Assembly: GCF_026104355.1 (NCBI RefSeq)
Contig: NZ_CP110535.1
Coordinates: forward strand, 1,364,001-1,428,000
DNA: 64,000 nucleotides
Direction of reading: 5' to 3'
DNA from: Halomonas sp. BDJS001
Lineage (GTDB): Bacteria; Pseudomonadota; Gammaproteobacteria; Pseudomonadales; Halomonadaceae
Made by a program: the position numbers and the translations under genes. The notes beneath the pieces are model-generated. The model saw only the letters and a program-made list of their open reading frames with translations, had not been told where the DNA came from and ran no database searches. The first letter of the stretch is position 1. The number at the start of each line of letters is the position of its first letter. Below, one piece after another: positions 1 through 9,708 of the stretch.

Positions 1-374
1 GCTTTGGCAACGAGCGTGCTAAGCTGCTGGCAAAAGCACTCGATGAAGCGAATGGCAAGTTCCTCGAAAGCAACAAGTCACCTTCACGTAAAGTGGGTGA
101 GCTGGACAACCGAGGCAGTCATTTCTACCTGGCGCTATACTGGGCAGAAGCGTTGGCCGCGCAAGATCAAGACGCTGAACTGAAAACGCGCTTTGCCCGC
201 CTTGTAGAAACGCTGAAAGCCAATGAAGCGACTATCATTGATGAGCTTAATAGCGTTCAAGGGCAGCCTGTAGATCTTAAAGGCTATTATCACCCGAACG
301 GCGAATTGGCTAGCCAGGTCATGCGTCCGAGCAAAACGCTCAATGAAGCGCTTGCGATGGTGGCAAACGACTAA
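1..374 (+). CDS. icd: Isocitrate dehydrogenase, NADP-dependent, monomeric type (3' part)
   Basis: This is the C-terminal end of the monomeric isocitrate dehydrogenase, which oxidises isocitrate to 2-oxoglutarate with NADP in the TCA cycle. The frame is open from base 3, so the start lies outside the window. The visible tail contains [20 protein letters not shown], followed by [20 protein letters not shown] near the stop. Both are characteristic of the large single-chain enzyme and are absent from the common dimeric one. A GTG at 93 is inside this conserved block and is not the start. A strong terminator follows the stop. The family call is firm; the missing N-terminal part cannot be judged. 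Confidence 0.93.
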   Translation, partial: FGNERAKLLAKALDEANGKFLESNKSPSRKVGELDNRGSHFYLALYWAEALAAQDQDAELKTRFARLVETLKANEATIIDELNSVQGQPVDLKGYYHPNGELASQVMRPSKTLNEALAMVAND

Positions 375-445
375 CCTGGCAAGAAAGGCGTTTCACAAGC
401 ACTCTGCGCGGCCCTTGGGCGAGGCGCATGAAAACGCTGTGATAT

Positions 446-477
446 CCCTCGCTCACCCTGGTGGGCGAGGGTTTTTT
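446..477 (+). terminator. Rho-independent terminator after icd
   Basis: A 12-bp stem (446-457 with 460-471, one G:T pair) has a two-base loop and is followed by six T residues. It lies 70 bases after the icd stop and would isolate icd from clpS. Confidence 0.9.
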
Positions 478-665
478 GTCTTATTGAATGTGTTAATTTT
501 GTACTTTCCATGAACCCTTGCTGATCGGCAGCGTCTGAAGGTAGACAACATCCTTTAGATTTTCATCGGTCAGTGTTGAGACAGCCAATCGTGTTGCTTA
601 TGCCCAACCAAAATAGACCATGCTTGGCCCTGCGACCCGTACTTGCGGGGATGACACGGCCAAAT

Positions 666-974
666 ATGCCTGATGAAGATGGCGATATAGCGGTGCAGTC
701 AGCAGAACCGGCGCTGGCACAACCGCCGCTTTATAAGGTAGTACTGCACAATGACGACTACACGCCTATGGAATTTGTCATTGAAGTGCTGCAAGATTTT
801 TTTAATATGGATAGTGAGACGGCCGTTCAGGTCATGCTCGCTGTACATACCCAAGGAAAGGGCACTTGTGGCGTGTTTACGCGCGATATAGCTGAAACCA
901 AAAGCTATCAGGTCAATGAATATGCCCGTGAGTGTGAGCACCCGTTGATAAGTGATATTGAGGCCGCCAATTAG
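666..974 (+). CDS. clpS: ATP-dependent Clp protease adaptor ClpS
   Basis: ClpS binds destabilising N-terminal residues (Leu, Phe, Tyr, Trp) and hands N-degron substrates to ClpAP in the cytoplasm. The conserved core [20 protein letters not shown] carries the substrate-pocket NDDYTPMEF signature. [21 protein letters not shown] and the ECEHPL tail also match the family. The frame stays open upstream to a GTG at 573, but family members are about 100-110 residues long. The ATG at 666 (102 aa) or at 651 (107 aa) is therefore preferred, although neither has a well-spaced ribosome-binding site. clpA lies about 140 bases downstream on the same strand, the usual arrangement. Confidence 0.93.
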   Translation: MPDEDGDIAVQSAEPALAQPPLYKVVLHNDDYTPMEFVIEVLQDFFNMDSETAVQVMLAVHTQGKGTCGVFTRDIAETKSYQVNEYARECEHPLISDIEAAN

Positions 975-1066
975 AAACGTTGAGAAATAATTGGCGGTGA
1001 GGCTTGCAACCGTGCCATTTGTACCCGATGTTGAGAGTGCCGGTCGATTAAACTGATCCGACGCAA

Positions 1067-1097
1067 GCCCTAGGTGGTTATACGCCCTAGGTAGTAG
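1067..1097 (+). repeat. Direct repeat in the clpA leader
   Basis: GCCCTAGGTGGTTA at 1067 and GCCCTAGGTAGTAG at 1084 form an imperfect direct repeat with a 17-bp period, ending just before the clpA ribosome-binding site. Each copy contains the palindrome CCTAGG. The sequence gives no function; an operator or a chance duplication are both possible. Confidence 0.5.
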
Positions 1098-1113
1098 CGA
1101 AAAGGGGACTGCC

Positions 1114-3390
1114 ATGCTGAGCAAAGAACTTGAAATGACCCTGAACACGGCCTTCACCGTGGCGCGTTCAAAGCGCCATGAGTTTATGACCGTTGAGCAC
1201 CTGCTGCTAGCGTTGCTAGATAATGCCTCAGCGGTAGACGTACTGAAGGCCTGCGGGGCGAACCTCGACAAGCTGCGGTCCGATCTGCAGGATTTTATTA
1301 ACTCGACTACGCCACTGATCCCAGAAGGCCAGGGTGATCGCGAGACCCAGCCGACGCTCGGTTTTCAGCGTGTTTTACAGCGGGCGGTCTTCCACGTTCA
1401 GTCTTCTGGTAAAAGCGAAGTGTCTGGCGCCAATGTGCTGGTGGCTATTTTCTCCGAACAAGAGAGCCAGGCGGTTTACTTCCTTAAGCAACAGAGCGTT
1501 GCACGGGTAGATGCGGTCAATTATATCGCCCACGGCATCTCCAAAGTGGCTGGTCACGGGCCTTCTCCCGCCCCCTCTTCATCAGAGAGTGAAGACGCGG
1601 AAGAGGGCGGCAATGAGGGTGCTGCGCACCCGCTCACGGGCTACGCTACCAACCTGAATGAACAGGCGCGGCTGGGTAAAATTGATCCGCTGATTGGCCG
1701 CGACCACGAGCTTGAGCGCGTGGTACAAATTCTGGCTCGTCGGCGCAAAAACAACCCGTTGTTAGTCGGTGAGGCGGGTGTAGGTAAAACCGCCGTGGCC
1801 GAAGGTCTTGCCAAGCGTATCGTCGAAGAAGACGTTCCCGATGTTATTGCCGATGCAGTGGTCTACTCGCTGGATATGGGCGCGCTACTGGCCGGTACCA
1901 AGTACCGTGGTGATTTTGAAAAGCGCCTCAAGAGTCTGCTGAGCGAACTACGCAAACAGCCTAATGCGGTGCTATTCATCGATGAGATTCACACGGTGAT
2001 TGGCGCAGGCGCCGCGTCTGGCGGCGTGATGGATGCGTCCAACCTGCTCAAGCCCCTGCTCTCTTCGGGCGAGCTGCGCTGCATTGGCTCAACTACCTTC
2101 CAAGAGTTCCGTGGCATCTTTGAGAAAGATCGCGCCCTGGCGCGGCGCTTCCAGAAAGTGGATGTGATGGCGCCGTCGGTTGACGATACTATCAAGATTC
2201 TCAAAGGGTTGCGTTCACGCTTTGAAGAGCACCACGAACTGAAGTATACCGATGGTGCGCTTGAGAGCGCGGCACGTTTGGCGGATCGTTACATCAATGA
2301 CCGCTTCCTGCCCGACAAAGCGATTGATGTGATTGACGAGGCGGGGGCTCACCAGCGACTGTTGCCACCCGAAGTTCGTGCCAAGACCATCGATGTCGAG
2401 CAAGTGGAAGCCGTAGTGGCATCGATTGCGCGTATTCCGCCGAAGAGTGTATCGAGCTCTGACCGCAAGCTGCTTGAGAAACTTGATCGTGACCTGAAAA
2501 TGCTGGTGTTCGGCCAGGATGAGGCAATCGATAGTCTCTCCGCGGCTATTAAACTCTCCCGGGCCGGGCTTAAATCCCCCGATAAGCCCGTGGGTAGCTT
2601 CCTGTTTGCAGGACCTACCGGTGTGGGTAAGACGGAAGTGGCCAAACAGCTTGCGCATATCATGGGCATCGAGCTGGTGCGCTTTGATATGTCCGAGTAT
2701 ATGGAGCGTCACACCGTATCGCGCCTGATTGGTGCGCCTCCGGGCTACGTCGGGTACGATCAGGGTGGCCTGCTGACCGAAGCGGTGACCAAGCAGCCGC
2801 ACTGCGTACTGCTATTGGATGAGATTGAGAAAGCCCACCCGGAAGTCTTTAACCTGCTGCTGCAGGTCATGGATCACGGTCGTTTAACGGATAATAATGG
2901 CCGCGAAGCGGACTTCCGCCACGTTATTCTGATTATGACCTCTAACGCCGGGGCTGAGCAGGCGTCGCGCCGCTCCATTGGCTTCCAGCATCAAGACCAC
3001 TCCACCGATGCCATGGAAGTAATTCGCCGCACGTTCTCACCGGAATTCCGCAACCGTTTGGATGGCATCATTCAGTTCCATGCGCTACCGGTTTCGGTGG
3101 TACGGAATGTCGTCGACAAGTTCTTGATCGAACTGCAGGCGCAGCTGGATGAGAAACGTGTTCAGCTGGATGTGGACGATATGGCGCGGGATTGGCTGGC
3201 CGATAAAGGCTATGATCCTGATATGGGGGCACGGCCAATGGCACGCCTCATTCAAGAGAAGCTGAAAAAGCCACTAGCCGAGATGATTCTGTTTGGCGAG
3301 TTGGCAGACCAGGGCGGCATTGTTCATGTCAGCCTGGAAGAGGGCGAGTTGCACCTTTCCACTGAGACTGAAATGGCAGATGCGCCCTGA
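1114..3390 (+). CDS. clpA: ATP-dependent Clp protease ATP-binding subunit ClpA
   Basis: ClpA is the AAA+ unfoldase that feeds substrates into the ClpP peptidase. The 758-residue length is the same as in E. coli. An N-terminal repeat domain (about residues 1-145) is followed by an acidic Ser/Glu linker. The first ATPase domain has Walker A GEAGVGKT at 219-226 and Walker B LFIDEIHT. The second has [10 protein letters not shown] and [10 protein letters not shown]. The C-terminal [11 protein letters not shown] box is also present. The ATG at 1114 has AAAAGGGGA upstream. ClpS upstream and the two aminoacyl-tRNA-protein transferases downstream make this an N-degron neighbourhood. No clpP is visible here. 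Confidence 0.97.
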   Translation: MLSKELEMTLNTAFTVARSKRHEFMTVEHLLLALLDNASAVDVLKACGANLDKLRSDLQDFINSTTPLIPEGQGDRETQPTLGFQRVLQRAVFHVQSSGKSEVSGANVLVAIFSEQESQAVYFLKQQSVARVDAVNYIAHGISKVAGHGPSPAPSSSESEDAEEGGNEGAAHPLTGYATNLNEQARLGKIDPLIGRDHELERVVQILARRRKNNPLLVGEAGVGKTAVAEGLAKRIVEEDVPDVIADAVVYSLDMGALLAGTKYRGDFEKRLKSLLSELRKQPNAVLFIDEIHTVIGAGAASGGVMDASNLLKPLLSSGELRCIGSTTFQEFRGIFEKDRALARRFQKVDVMAPSVDDTIKILKGLRSRFEEHHELKYTDGALESAARLADRYINDRFLPDKAIDVIDEAGAHQRLLPPEVRAKTIDVEQVEAVVASIARIPPKSVSSSDRKLLEKLDRDLKMLVFGQDEAIDSLSAAIKLSRAGLKSPDKPVGSFLFAGPTGVGKTEVAKQLAHIMGIELVRFDMSEYMERHTVSRLIGAPPGYVGYDQGGLLTEAVTKQPHCVLLLDEIEKAHPEVFNLLLQVMDHGRLTDNNGREADFRHVILIMTSNAGAEQASRRSIGFQHQDHSTDAMEVIRRTFSPEFRNRLDGIIQFHALPVSVVRNVVDKFLIELQAQLDEKRVQLDVDDMARDWLADKGYDPDMGARPMARLIQEKLKKPLAEMILFGELADQGGIVHVSLEEGELHLSTETEMADAP

Positions 3391-3432
3391 AAAGGGCGCT
3401 AAGCCGCATTGACGCCAATGATCTAGATTGCA

Positions 3433-3467
3433 CAAAAACGCAGCGCCCTGTCCTTGACGGGGCGTTG
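3433..3467 (-). terminator. Terminator downstream of infA (clpA-infA convergent gap)
   Basis: Inverted repeat 3441-3448 with 3460-3467 (8 bp, one wobble). Read on the minus strand it is followed by CGTTTTTG, so it best serves infA; it may also slow transcription arriving from clpA. Confidence 0.65.
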
Positions 3468-3503
3468 TCGTTCTTAGTCAGCCGTCATCAACCCGCTGAG
3501 GGC

Positions 3504-3722
3504 TTAGCGCGAACGGTATACGATGCGGCCTTTGGACAGGTCGTACGGTGTCAGCTCTACTTTTACCTTGTCGCCGGTCAGAATGCGGATATAGTTTTTG
3601 CGCATTTTGCCAGAGATGTGAGCGGTAACGACGTGACCGTTTTCCAGCTCAACTCGAAACATGGTGTTCGGAAGGGTATCGACGATAACGCCTTCCATTT
3701 CAATATGATCTTCGCGTGCCAT
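3504..3722 (-). CDS. infA: Translation initiation factor IF-1
   Basis: IF-1 is the 72-residue OB-fold protein that occupies the ribosomal A site during initiation. The protein starts [20 protein letters not shown] and ends [20 protein letters not shown] plus RSR, nearly canonical across proteobacteria, and the length is exact. It is the last gene of an aat-ate-infA set on the minus strand and converges on clpA. The call is secure. Confidence 0.98.
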   Translation of the reverse strand: MAREDHIEMEGVIVDTLPNTMFRVELENGHVVTAHISGKMRKNYIRILTGDKVKVELTPYDLSKGRIVYRSR

Positions 3723-3853
3723 ATAGGCATGTCCTCACTTATGAGTTAGTGATGTAATAACCGGTCAAAAATTGAGTGCCGCTAGGTGGACGCTCAAGAA
3801 ACAGCGCTATATTGTGCCGCAAGCCCGCCGTCAAGGCAAAAAAGCTCGTGGGT

Positions 3854-4588
3854 TTAGCGAATTAACGGCCGCCAGTGGCGCCCATCGAGGATTTCCAACG
3901 GCGCAAAAGCCTGCTTGTAGCGCATCTTACGGCACTCTTCGATCCAATACCCTAAATAAAGGTGCGGCAGCGCTTTTTCTCGGCTGAGTTCAATAAGCTG
4001 TAGAATAGCAAAAGTGCCTAGTGAGCGTTTATCCAGTGCCTCGCTAACGGCAAAAAAGGTATAGATTGCCGAGAGGCCATGTTCGAGTTGATCGAAGGCA
4101 GCGACCCCGACCAGTTCGTCGTCGAGATACATCTCCATCAGATGGGCATAGGGCTCATCTAGGGTGAGAAAGGTGCGGTACTGCTCCCGACTGGGGGGGT
4201 ACATGTCGCCGTCGGCATGGCGCTGGCGAATATAATTAGCGTAAAGCGAGTAGTGACTGGATGCAAAGTGAGCAGGCACAACACGCACGCTGATGTCGGC
4301 ATTGCGGCGCCAGATTTTACGCTGAGTGCGGTTAGCCGCAAACTGTTCAACCGGTATGCGCACCGAGCGGCAGGCGTTGCAGCCCTCACAGTGAGGGCGG
4401 TAAAGGTGTCGTCCACTGCGACGAAACCCTAACAGCGCCAGCGAGTCATAGACACCCGGGACGGGTGACTCCTGAGGGTCGAGAAACAGCGTTGTCGCTT
4501 CCCTGCCGGGTAAATAGCTACAGGCATGCGGTACGGTAAGGAAGAAACGTAGATCCCGTACCGGCCGACGCGGAGTGTTACTACTCAC
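3854..4588 (-). CDS. ate: Aspartate/glutamate leucyltransferase (Bpt/Ate)
   Basis: This enzyme transfers leucine from Leu-tRNA to N-terminal Asp or Glu, making a primary N-degron for ClpS. The 244-residue protein has the N-terminal CEGCNACRSVRIP cysteine box (about residues 67-79). Further on it has RRNADISV, RQRHADGDM and the C-terminal GYWIEECRKMRYK motif of the arginyl/leucyl-tRNA-protein transferase fold. The start ATG lies 63 bases after the aat stop, so the two are probably co-transcribed. infA follows by 131 bases. The gene is also called bpt. Residue-level substrate choice (Leu, not Arg) is inferred from the bacterial subfamily. Confidence 0.94.
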   Translation of the reverse strand: MSSNTPRRPVRDLRFFLTVPHACSYLPGREATTLFLDPQESPVPGVYDSLALLGFRRSGRHLYRPHCEGCNACRSVRIPVEQFAANRTQRKIWRRNADISVRVVPAHFASSHYSLYANYIRQRHADGDMYPPSREQYRTFLTLDEPYAHLMEMYLDDELVGVAAFDQLEHGLSAIYTFFAVSEALDKRSLGTFAILQLIELSREKALPHLYLGYWIEECRKMRYKQAFAPLEILDGRHWRPLIR

Positions 4589-4651
4589 GGCCCGCCTCCT
4601 CGTTGTAAAAAAATGGTTGGAACAGAATAAGTTCGTCCTTATGGTTCATCA

Positions 4652-5398
4652 CTACGCATTACCCTCGGTGGCAATCGCCTCAAGCCAGAGCGATGCAGGA
4701 ACAGTGGGTGTTTCAGTGGGTGACGCGGTAAACGTAAATGCCTTATCGGGTAACCAGTTTTTAAGATAGTTGATGAATGCTTCGCGGGCGACTGTAATAG
4801 CGCCCAGGCTTGCTAGATGGGGCGTATGCATTTGGCAGTCGATGAGCTTGCCGCCATTCTCACGCATGGCTCTGGCGAGGTGGGCCAGGGCCACCTTTGA
4901 GGCATCCGGGGCGCGGGAGAACATCGACTCACCAAAAAATACCGGTCCCATGGCGACGCCGTACAGTCCCCCTGCCAATTGCCCGTGTTGATGGACTTCT
5001 ATGCTATGGGCAATACCCAGGGCGTGCAGCAGGCTGTAGGCATCACGCATCTCTTCAGTGATCCAGGTACCGGCCTCGTTACCACGTGGAGCGGCGCAGG
5101 CTTGAATCACCTGATCGAAGTGTTGATCCAGGGTGATATGAAAGCCACCATGGCGTAATCGTTTGGTGAGGCTACGGCGCTGCTTAAATTGCTCAGGTAG
5201 GAGTATCATGCGCGGATCTGGGCTCCACCACAGAATGGGGTCGTCGTCGCTGAACCAGGGAAATATGCCCTGCCGGTAGGCTTCTACCAACCAAGCGGGG
5301 GAGAGCTCTCCACCCGCGGCCAGCAGGCCATTGGGAGAGAGCAGGGCCGCCTGAGTAGGTGGAAAGTTAGGATGTGGCGAGGAAAGCCAAGGTAGCAT
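4652..5398 (-). CDS. aat: Leucyl/phenylalanyl-tRNA-protein transferase
   Basis: Aat adds Leu or Phe to N-terminal Lys or Arg of proteins, creating ClpS-recognised N-degrons. The 248-residue protein carries FPWFSDDDPILWWSPDPRMI near residue 50, then ACAAPRGNEAGTWITEEM, HSIEVHQHGQLAGGLYGVAMG and the ESMFSRAPDASKVAL box, all diagnostic. It is the first gene of the minus-strand aat-ate-infA set and is divergent from ftsK with a 131-base gap. Presence beside ate, clpS and clpA gives a complete leucine/phenylalanine N-degron route in one locus. Confidence 0.97.
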   Translation of the reverse strand: MLPWLSSPHPNFPPTQAALLSPNGLLAAGGELSPAWLVEAYRQGIFPWFSDDDPILWWSPDPRMILLPEQFKQRRSLTKRLRHGGFHITLDQHFDQVIQACAAPRGNEAGTWITEEMRDAYSLLHALGIAHSIEVHQHGQLAGGLYGVAMGPVFFGESMFSRAPDASKVALAHLARAMRENGGKLIDCQMHTPHLASLGAITVAREAFINYLKNWLPDKAFTFTASPTETPTVPASLWLEAIATEGNA

Positions 5399-5529
5399 TA
5401 CTTGCTCCTGTTACGACGTTCTTGTACTGAGCGCTTTACAATAGCCTCTGTGACGGCGGAAGGATGCTCGGTATCATGCAAACTCGCAAGTGGATTAAAG
5501 ACGCCATTGAGGTGTAAAGGGAGAGTCGC

Positions 5530-8500
5530 TTGAAAGTGAATAAAGCAGTCAACAAGCGAACGCAGCGTAGCGCGCGTCAAACACCATCATCGGCTTCATC
5601 TGCGCGCGTTAGCGCCGCAAAGGATAAGGCTCGTCGTTTTGGCCTGCGCTTACAAGGCTCCGTGCGCGAAGGCGTCGTGGTGATTCTGCTGGCGCTGTGT
5701 GTTTTCTTATTATTAGCGTTGTTTAGTTACCAACCTTCTGATCCCGGCTGGTCGTATCAGGGCCCTGAGACAGAGGTAGGTAACTGGATGGGGCAAGTGG
5801 GCGCTTGGCTGGCCGACGTCCTCTATTCTCTATTGGGCGCCAGTGCTTTGTGGTGGCCGGGTATGTTCGGCTTTGCCGCCTGGTGGTTGATTCGCTCACG
5901 CCAGGTGCGTTTTGAGCTCGACCCGGTGGCCATAGCGGTACACGCGGGTGGCTTGGTGCTGCTTATTTTCGGTACCACCATGCTGGGAGCGCTGCACTTC
6001 TATCACCCGGACAGCATTCTCCCCTATGCCTCCGGCGGTATTTTGGGCGAAGGCTTGGTTGGGGCATTAAGGCCTCTGGTGGGTAGTGGTGGCGTTGGCT
6101 TGATTGCTGCGGCGCTCATTTTAAGCGGCTTTCCGCTGTTTAGTGGTATGTCATGGCTGCAGGTGGCCGATGAGCTCGGCAAGCGTCTATGTCGCCTGGG
6201 TAGCTGGTTGTCGGCACGTCGGCAAACACGCCGTATGCGCGCCGCTCAGCGTGCGGCTGCTAAAGCCGCCAAGCAGCCAACGCCCAGGCCCCAAGTGCCT
6301 GAATCTGACGCTACGTCGTCAGTAGCGCCTGAGGCTGCACCTGCTGAGACGAAGCTTGCAGCAGAGCCGGTAGGCAAAAGCCCCAGCGGTCGCGAACGCC
6401 GTGAGCCAGGCTTCTCTGTGCCACTTTCCAGCAGCGAGGCGAGCAGCGCTTCAGACACGATGCCTTCAAATAGCCGCGAGACAACGGATACCTCGATTCC
6501 CTGGGAAGCCGCGGCGTTTTCGAGCAATAAGCACGTGCCTGCTAAAACCCCCGCGCCTATCTCATCGACACCTACTGCGGAGCCGACGGTTACAGCCCCG
6601 CCATTGACGCCAGCGGCAAAAACCGCAGAAGAGAAGGACGCTGCGGCACCGCCCGCGCCGCGGGAAAACGCTTTTGTCCAGGCTGAGATAACGTCGAAAG
6701 CGCCGGAGGCTCAAACACCTGCGTCGGATGATGCGTCTCAGGAAACCGAAACTTCCTTCCCGCTGCGCGCGACTCGTGAGGAGGCGTCCCCAGCACCTGC
6801 CACGAGTAACTTCTTTGTCCGCGACGAGCCGCCCGCCGAGAAAGAGCCTGTTCACGCCGCGCCCACTGAACGTCGCAGTGAGCCATCACTCACCGCTGAC
6901 CCCGGCAGCCAAACTGAGCCACGTGTCGGAGAGCCACATATCGGTGAAGCTGATGCTTCCTGGAGCCCAGAGCGCGTCACCGCGCCTGAGCCTTTGCGTA
7001 AACCTGAACGTGTCGCCGAGGTGGTTCCTGAGCCCGTTTGGGACGATGAAGAGATGGATGATGAACTGTATGCGCAGGAGCGTGATAGCGAAGCTCGCTC
7101 AATTTCACCCATGCCATCCCCAGCGGCGCGCCAGGAACCCAGCTTCACGCCCGAAGAGAGCGCCCCAGAAGCCGATGAAGGCCCCGCGTTATGGACCGTG
7201 GAGCATTTGCAGAGCCAGCGGCCAGCCTTTGAAACGCTTGATGAGCCCGAAGGCGAGGTGCCAAGCCTGCAGTTGCTGACACCCGCAGAGCCGCATCAGC
7301 CCAATTATAGTGACGAGCAGTTAGCCGATATGGCCGAGTTGCTTGAAGTGCGCCTGCGCGAATACGGCGTGAAAGCGGAAGTCGTGGATACCTGGCCAGG
7401 GCCAGTGATCACCCGCTTTGAGATCAAGCCGGCTGCGGGTGTCAAAGTGTCTAAAATCAGTAACCTCGCCAAAGACCTGGCGCGCTCACTGATGGTGAAA
7501 AGCGTGCGGGTGGTCGAGGTGATTCCCGGGCGCCCTACGGTGGGCATTGAAATTCCCAACCCCAATCGCGCCATGATCCGCCTGCGCGAAGTGATCGATT
7601 CTGACCGCTATCAGCAGGAGTCCTCACCGCTCACCATGGCGCTAGGCCAGGATATTGGCGGCAGCCCCGTGGTCGCCAACCTGGGCAAGATGCCCCACCT
7701 GTTAGTGGCGGGAACCACAGGCTCCGGTAAGTCGGTGGGTGTGAACGCCATGCTGATCTCGATGCTGCTCAAGGCTAAGCCTAGCGAGCTGAAGCTGATC
7801 ATGGTCGACCCGAAAATGTTGGAACTGTCGGTGTATGACGGCATTCCCCACCTGCTGGCGCCTGTGGTCACTGATATGAAAGAGGCGGCCAACAGCTTGC
7901 GCTGGTGTGTGGCCGAGATGGAGCGCCGCTACAAGTTAATGGCGGCCATGGGGGTGCGTAACATCGCGGGCTTCAATGGCCGCCTGGATGAAGCCGAGCG
8001 CGCCGGGGCTCAAGTGGCAGACCCGCTCTGGGAGCCGCAGCCCTGGGAAGTGCACCAGCCCCATCCGGTATTGGAGAAATTGCCCTACATCGTCGTGGTG
8101 ATCGACGAGTTTGCCGATATGTTTATGATTGTCGGTAAAAAGGTCGAAGAGCTGATTGCGCGCCTGGCACAAAAGGCCCGCGCCGCGGGTATCCATTTGA
8201 TTTTGGCGACTCAGCGTCCCTCTGTGGATGTGGTGACGGGCTTGATTAAAGCCAACATTCCATCAAGGATGGCGTTTCAGGTCTCATCCAGAATTGATTC
8301 GCGCACCATTCTCGACCAGGGCGGCGCTGAGAGCCTGCTGGGCCATGGCGATATGCTCTATCTGCCCGCGGGCTCAGGGCCGCCTAACCGCATCCACGGT
8401 GCCTTTGTGGACGATGACGAAGTGCACAGGGTGGTCGATGACTGGAAGCGCCGTGGTTCTCCTGAGTATATCGAGGAGATTCTCTCTGGTGGTGTCTCTG

Positions 8501-8754
8501 CCGATGCCTTAACCGGCCTTGAGGCTGAAGGCGTGGATGGCGACGATGCGGAGCAGGACGCACTCTACGATGAGGCCGTTCAGTTCGTCACTGAAACGCG
8601 CAAAGCCTCGATTTCCGCCGTGCAGCGGCGCTTTAAAATTGGCTATAACCGGGCTGCTCGTCTGGTTGAGGCCATGGAGGGCGCCGGTGTAGTGACCTCT
8701 ATGGGCTCTAACGGTGCCCGTGAAGTGCTTGCGCCGCCCCCGGTGGGGCACTAA
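5530..8754 (+). CDS. ftsK: DNA translocase FtsK
   Basis: FtsK sits at the division septum and pumps chromosomal DNA towards dif while activating XerCD. The 1074-residue protein has four hydrophobic segments between about residues 45 and 205. A long Pro/Ala/Glu-rich linker follows to about residue 590. The motor has Walker [10 protein letters not shown] at 728-736 and Walker [11 protein letters not shown] near 860. A C-terminal gamma winged helix reads [20 protein letters not shown]. The start is TTG at 5530 behind GGGAGAG; GTG at 5536 is a close alternative. lolA follows, as in many gammaproteobacteria. Motif, length and synteny all agree. Confidence 0.97.
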   Translation: MKVNKAVNKRTQRSARQTPSSASSARVSAAKDKARRFGLRLQGSVREGVVVILLALCVFLLLALFSYQPSDPGWSYQGPETEVGNWMGQVGAWLADVLYSLLGASALWWPGMFGFAAWWLIRSRQVRFELDPVAIAVHAGGLVLLIFGTTMLGALHFYHPDSILPYASGGILGEGLVGALRPLVGSGGVGLIAAALILSGFPLFSGMSWLQVADELGKRLCRLGSWLSARRQTRRMRAAQRAAAKAAKQPTPRPQVPESDATSSVAPEAAPAETKLAAEPVGKSPSGRERREPGFSVPLSSSEASSASDTMPSNSRETTDTSIPWEAAAFSSNKHVPAKTPAPISSTPTAEPTVTAPPLTPAAKTAEEKDAAAPPAPRENAFVQAEITSKAPEAQTPASDDASQETETSFPLRATREEASPAPATSNFFVRDEPPAEKEPVHAAPTERRSEPSLTADPGSQTEPRVGEPHIGEADASWSPERVTAPEPLRKPERVAEVVPEPVWDDEEMDDELYAQERDSEARSISPMPSPAARQEPSFTPEESAPEADEGPALWTVEHLQSQRPAFETLDEPEGEVPSLQLLTPAEPHQPNYSDEQLADMAELLEVRLREYGVKAEVVDTWPGPVITRFEIKPAAGVKVSKISNLAKDLARSLMVKSVRVVEVIPGRPTVGIEIPNPNRAMIRLREVIDSDRYQQESSPLTMALGQDIGGSPVVANLGKMPHLLVAGTTGSGKSVGVNAMLISMLLKAKPSELKLIMVDPKMLELSVYDGIPHLLAPVVTDMKEAANSLRWCVAEMERRYKLMAAMGVRNIAGFNGRLDEAERAGAQVADPLWEPQPWEVHQPHPVLEKLPYIVVVIDEFADMFMIVGKKVEELIARLAQKARAAGIHLILATQRPSVDVVTGLIKANIPSRMAFQVSSRIDSRTILDQGGAESLLGHGDMLYLPAGSGPPNRIHGAFVDDDEVHRVVDDWKRRGSPEYIEEILSGGVSADALTGLEAEGVDGDDAEQDALYDEAVQFVTETRKASISAVQRRFKIGYNRAARLVEAMEGAGVVTSMGSNGAREVLAPPPVGH

Positions 8755-8787
8755 CCGCGCACAATTATGCAATAAGCGTGGAAGTAG

Positions 8788-8816
8788 CGCCGCAGGTGAA
8801 ACCCTGCGGCGTTTTT
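8788..8816 (+). terminator. Rho-independent terminator after ftsK
   Basis: Perfect 9-bp stem CGCCGCAGG / CCTGCGGCG (8788-8796 with 8803-8811) followed by TTTTT. It lies 33 bases after the ftsK stop. Confidence 0.92.
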
Positions 8817-8862
8817 CGCGTCTTAACGACACATGGACGGTTAAGCCGACCTCACTGCCTGA

Positions 8863-8914
8863 TGTTTGAGCAATAGTTTTGAGCACCCGTTTTGAGCAGT
8901 AGTTTTGAACAACA
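8863..8914 (+). repeat. Four tandem 13-bp repeats upstream of lolA
   Basis: Four head-to-tail 13-base units start at 8863, 8876, 8889 and 8902, with core GTTTTGAGCANNN (unit 4 reads GTTTTGAACAACA). A further weak copy may follow at 8915. They lie between the ftsK terminator and the lolA ribosome-binding site, so probably in the lolA promoter or leader. Confidence 0.8.
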
Positions 8915-8946
8915 GTTATTTGGCAACGGTTGCCTAGGGAGATCAT

Positions 8947-9612
8947 ATGCGCGATACGCAAACAAAACGTCCGTCATCAATCGGTGCGCCACAACTGGCC
9001 TTTGCGGCCAGCGCCTTGGGGTTAACATTTGGTGCTCCCGCTTGGGCAGAGGAGGCTGCCGAACGTTTGACCGAGCGGCTGGATCCGCTTGAGCGCTATC
9101 AAGCAAATTTCGAGCAGCAAATCCTGGATGGCAGCGGCGAACGGATGCAGAGCGCGCGTGGCGAGATGTGGTTGTCCCGCCCGGGTATGCTGCGTTGGGT
9201 GGTGGAGGCACCTTACAGTCAAACCGTGGTCTCCGACGGCGATGATGTGTACATGTACGATCCCGATCTTGAGCAGGTCACCGTTCAAGAGATGGATGAT
9301 CGGGTCACCCATACACCCGCATTATTGCTGTCGGGAAGCGCAAACGATTTAACCGAAAGCTATGAGGTGTTCTACGAGCAGGAAGGGGGAGAAGATGTCT
9401 TTACCCTGGTGCCCATCTCTGCGGATACGCTGTTTGAAGAGTTGAGCATGGTCTTTGAAGGCGAAACGTTAACCGAACTATGGATGATGGACAGCACCGG
9501 CCAGCGCACCTCGATTACCTTTAGCAACATTACCCTCAATGGCGATATTGCCCGGGACATGTTTGATTTTGAGATCCCTGAAGGTGCCGATGTAATTCGT
9601 GAAGAGCTTTAG
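8947..9612 (+). CDS. lolA: Outer-membrane lipoprotein carrier protein LolA
   Basis: LolA is the periplasmic chaperone that takes lipoproteins from LolCDE to LolB. The 221-residue precursor has a signal region ending GAPAWA-EE (about residue 35). The mature start LDPLERYQANFEQQILDGSG is the family hallmark. It is followed by RGEMWLSRPGMLRWVVEAPY, with the Arg-rich strand lining the hydrophobic cavity, and by DGDDVYMYDPDLEQVTVQ. The ATG at 8947 has TAGGGAG eight bases upstream. ftsK precedes and rarA converges, a conserved gammaproteobacterial order. The n-region of the signal is somewhat long and polar. Confidence 0.95.
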   Translation: MRDTQTKRPSSIGAPQLAFAASALGLTFGAPAWAEEAAERLTERLDPLERYQANFEQQILDGSGERMQSARGEMWLSRPGMLRWVVEAPYSQTVVSDGDDVYMYDPDLEQVTVQEMDDRVTHTPALLLSGSANDLTESYEVFYEQEGGEDVFTLVPISADTLFEELSMVFEGETLTELWMMDSTGQRTSITFSNITLNGDIARDMFDFEIPEGADVIREEL

Positions 9613-9684
9613 GGGTTAATCGTAAGGAGTGAGGGGGGAAGGGTTGGAGTGCCCCCGATTTAGTAGACTGCCACTGTGTTAACC

Positions 9685-9708
9685 ATCAGGCGCCTTAGGG
9701 CGCCTGAT
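9685..9708. repeat. Inverted repeat with the rarA stop codon in its loop
   Basis: Perfect 10-bp stem (9685-9694 with 9699-9708) and a four-base loop TTAG that contains the complementary stop codon of rarA. No T-run follows on either strand, so it is at best a weak terminator between the convergent lolA and rarA genes. Confidence 0.6.

Noticed and set aside
699..1271. 190-residue minus-strand frame over clpS and the clpA start
   Set aside because: It is antisense to two conserved genes and has no recognisable domain.
5398..5580. 60-residue minus-strand frame ending at the aat start
   Set aside because: It overlaps the ftsK start antisense, has no ribosome-binding site and no recognisable sequence.
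8863..8927. Possible CRISPR array
   Set aside because: The 13-base units are directly tandem with no spacers, too short for CRISPR repeats, and no cas gene is in the window.
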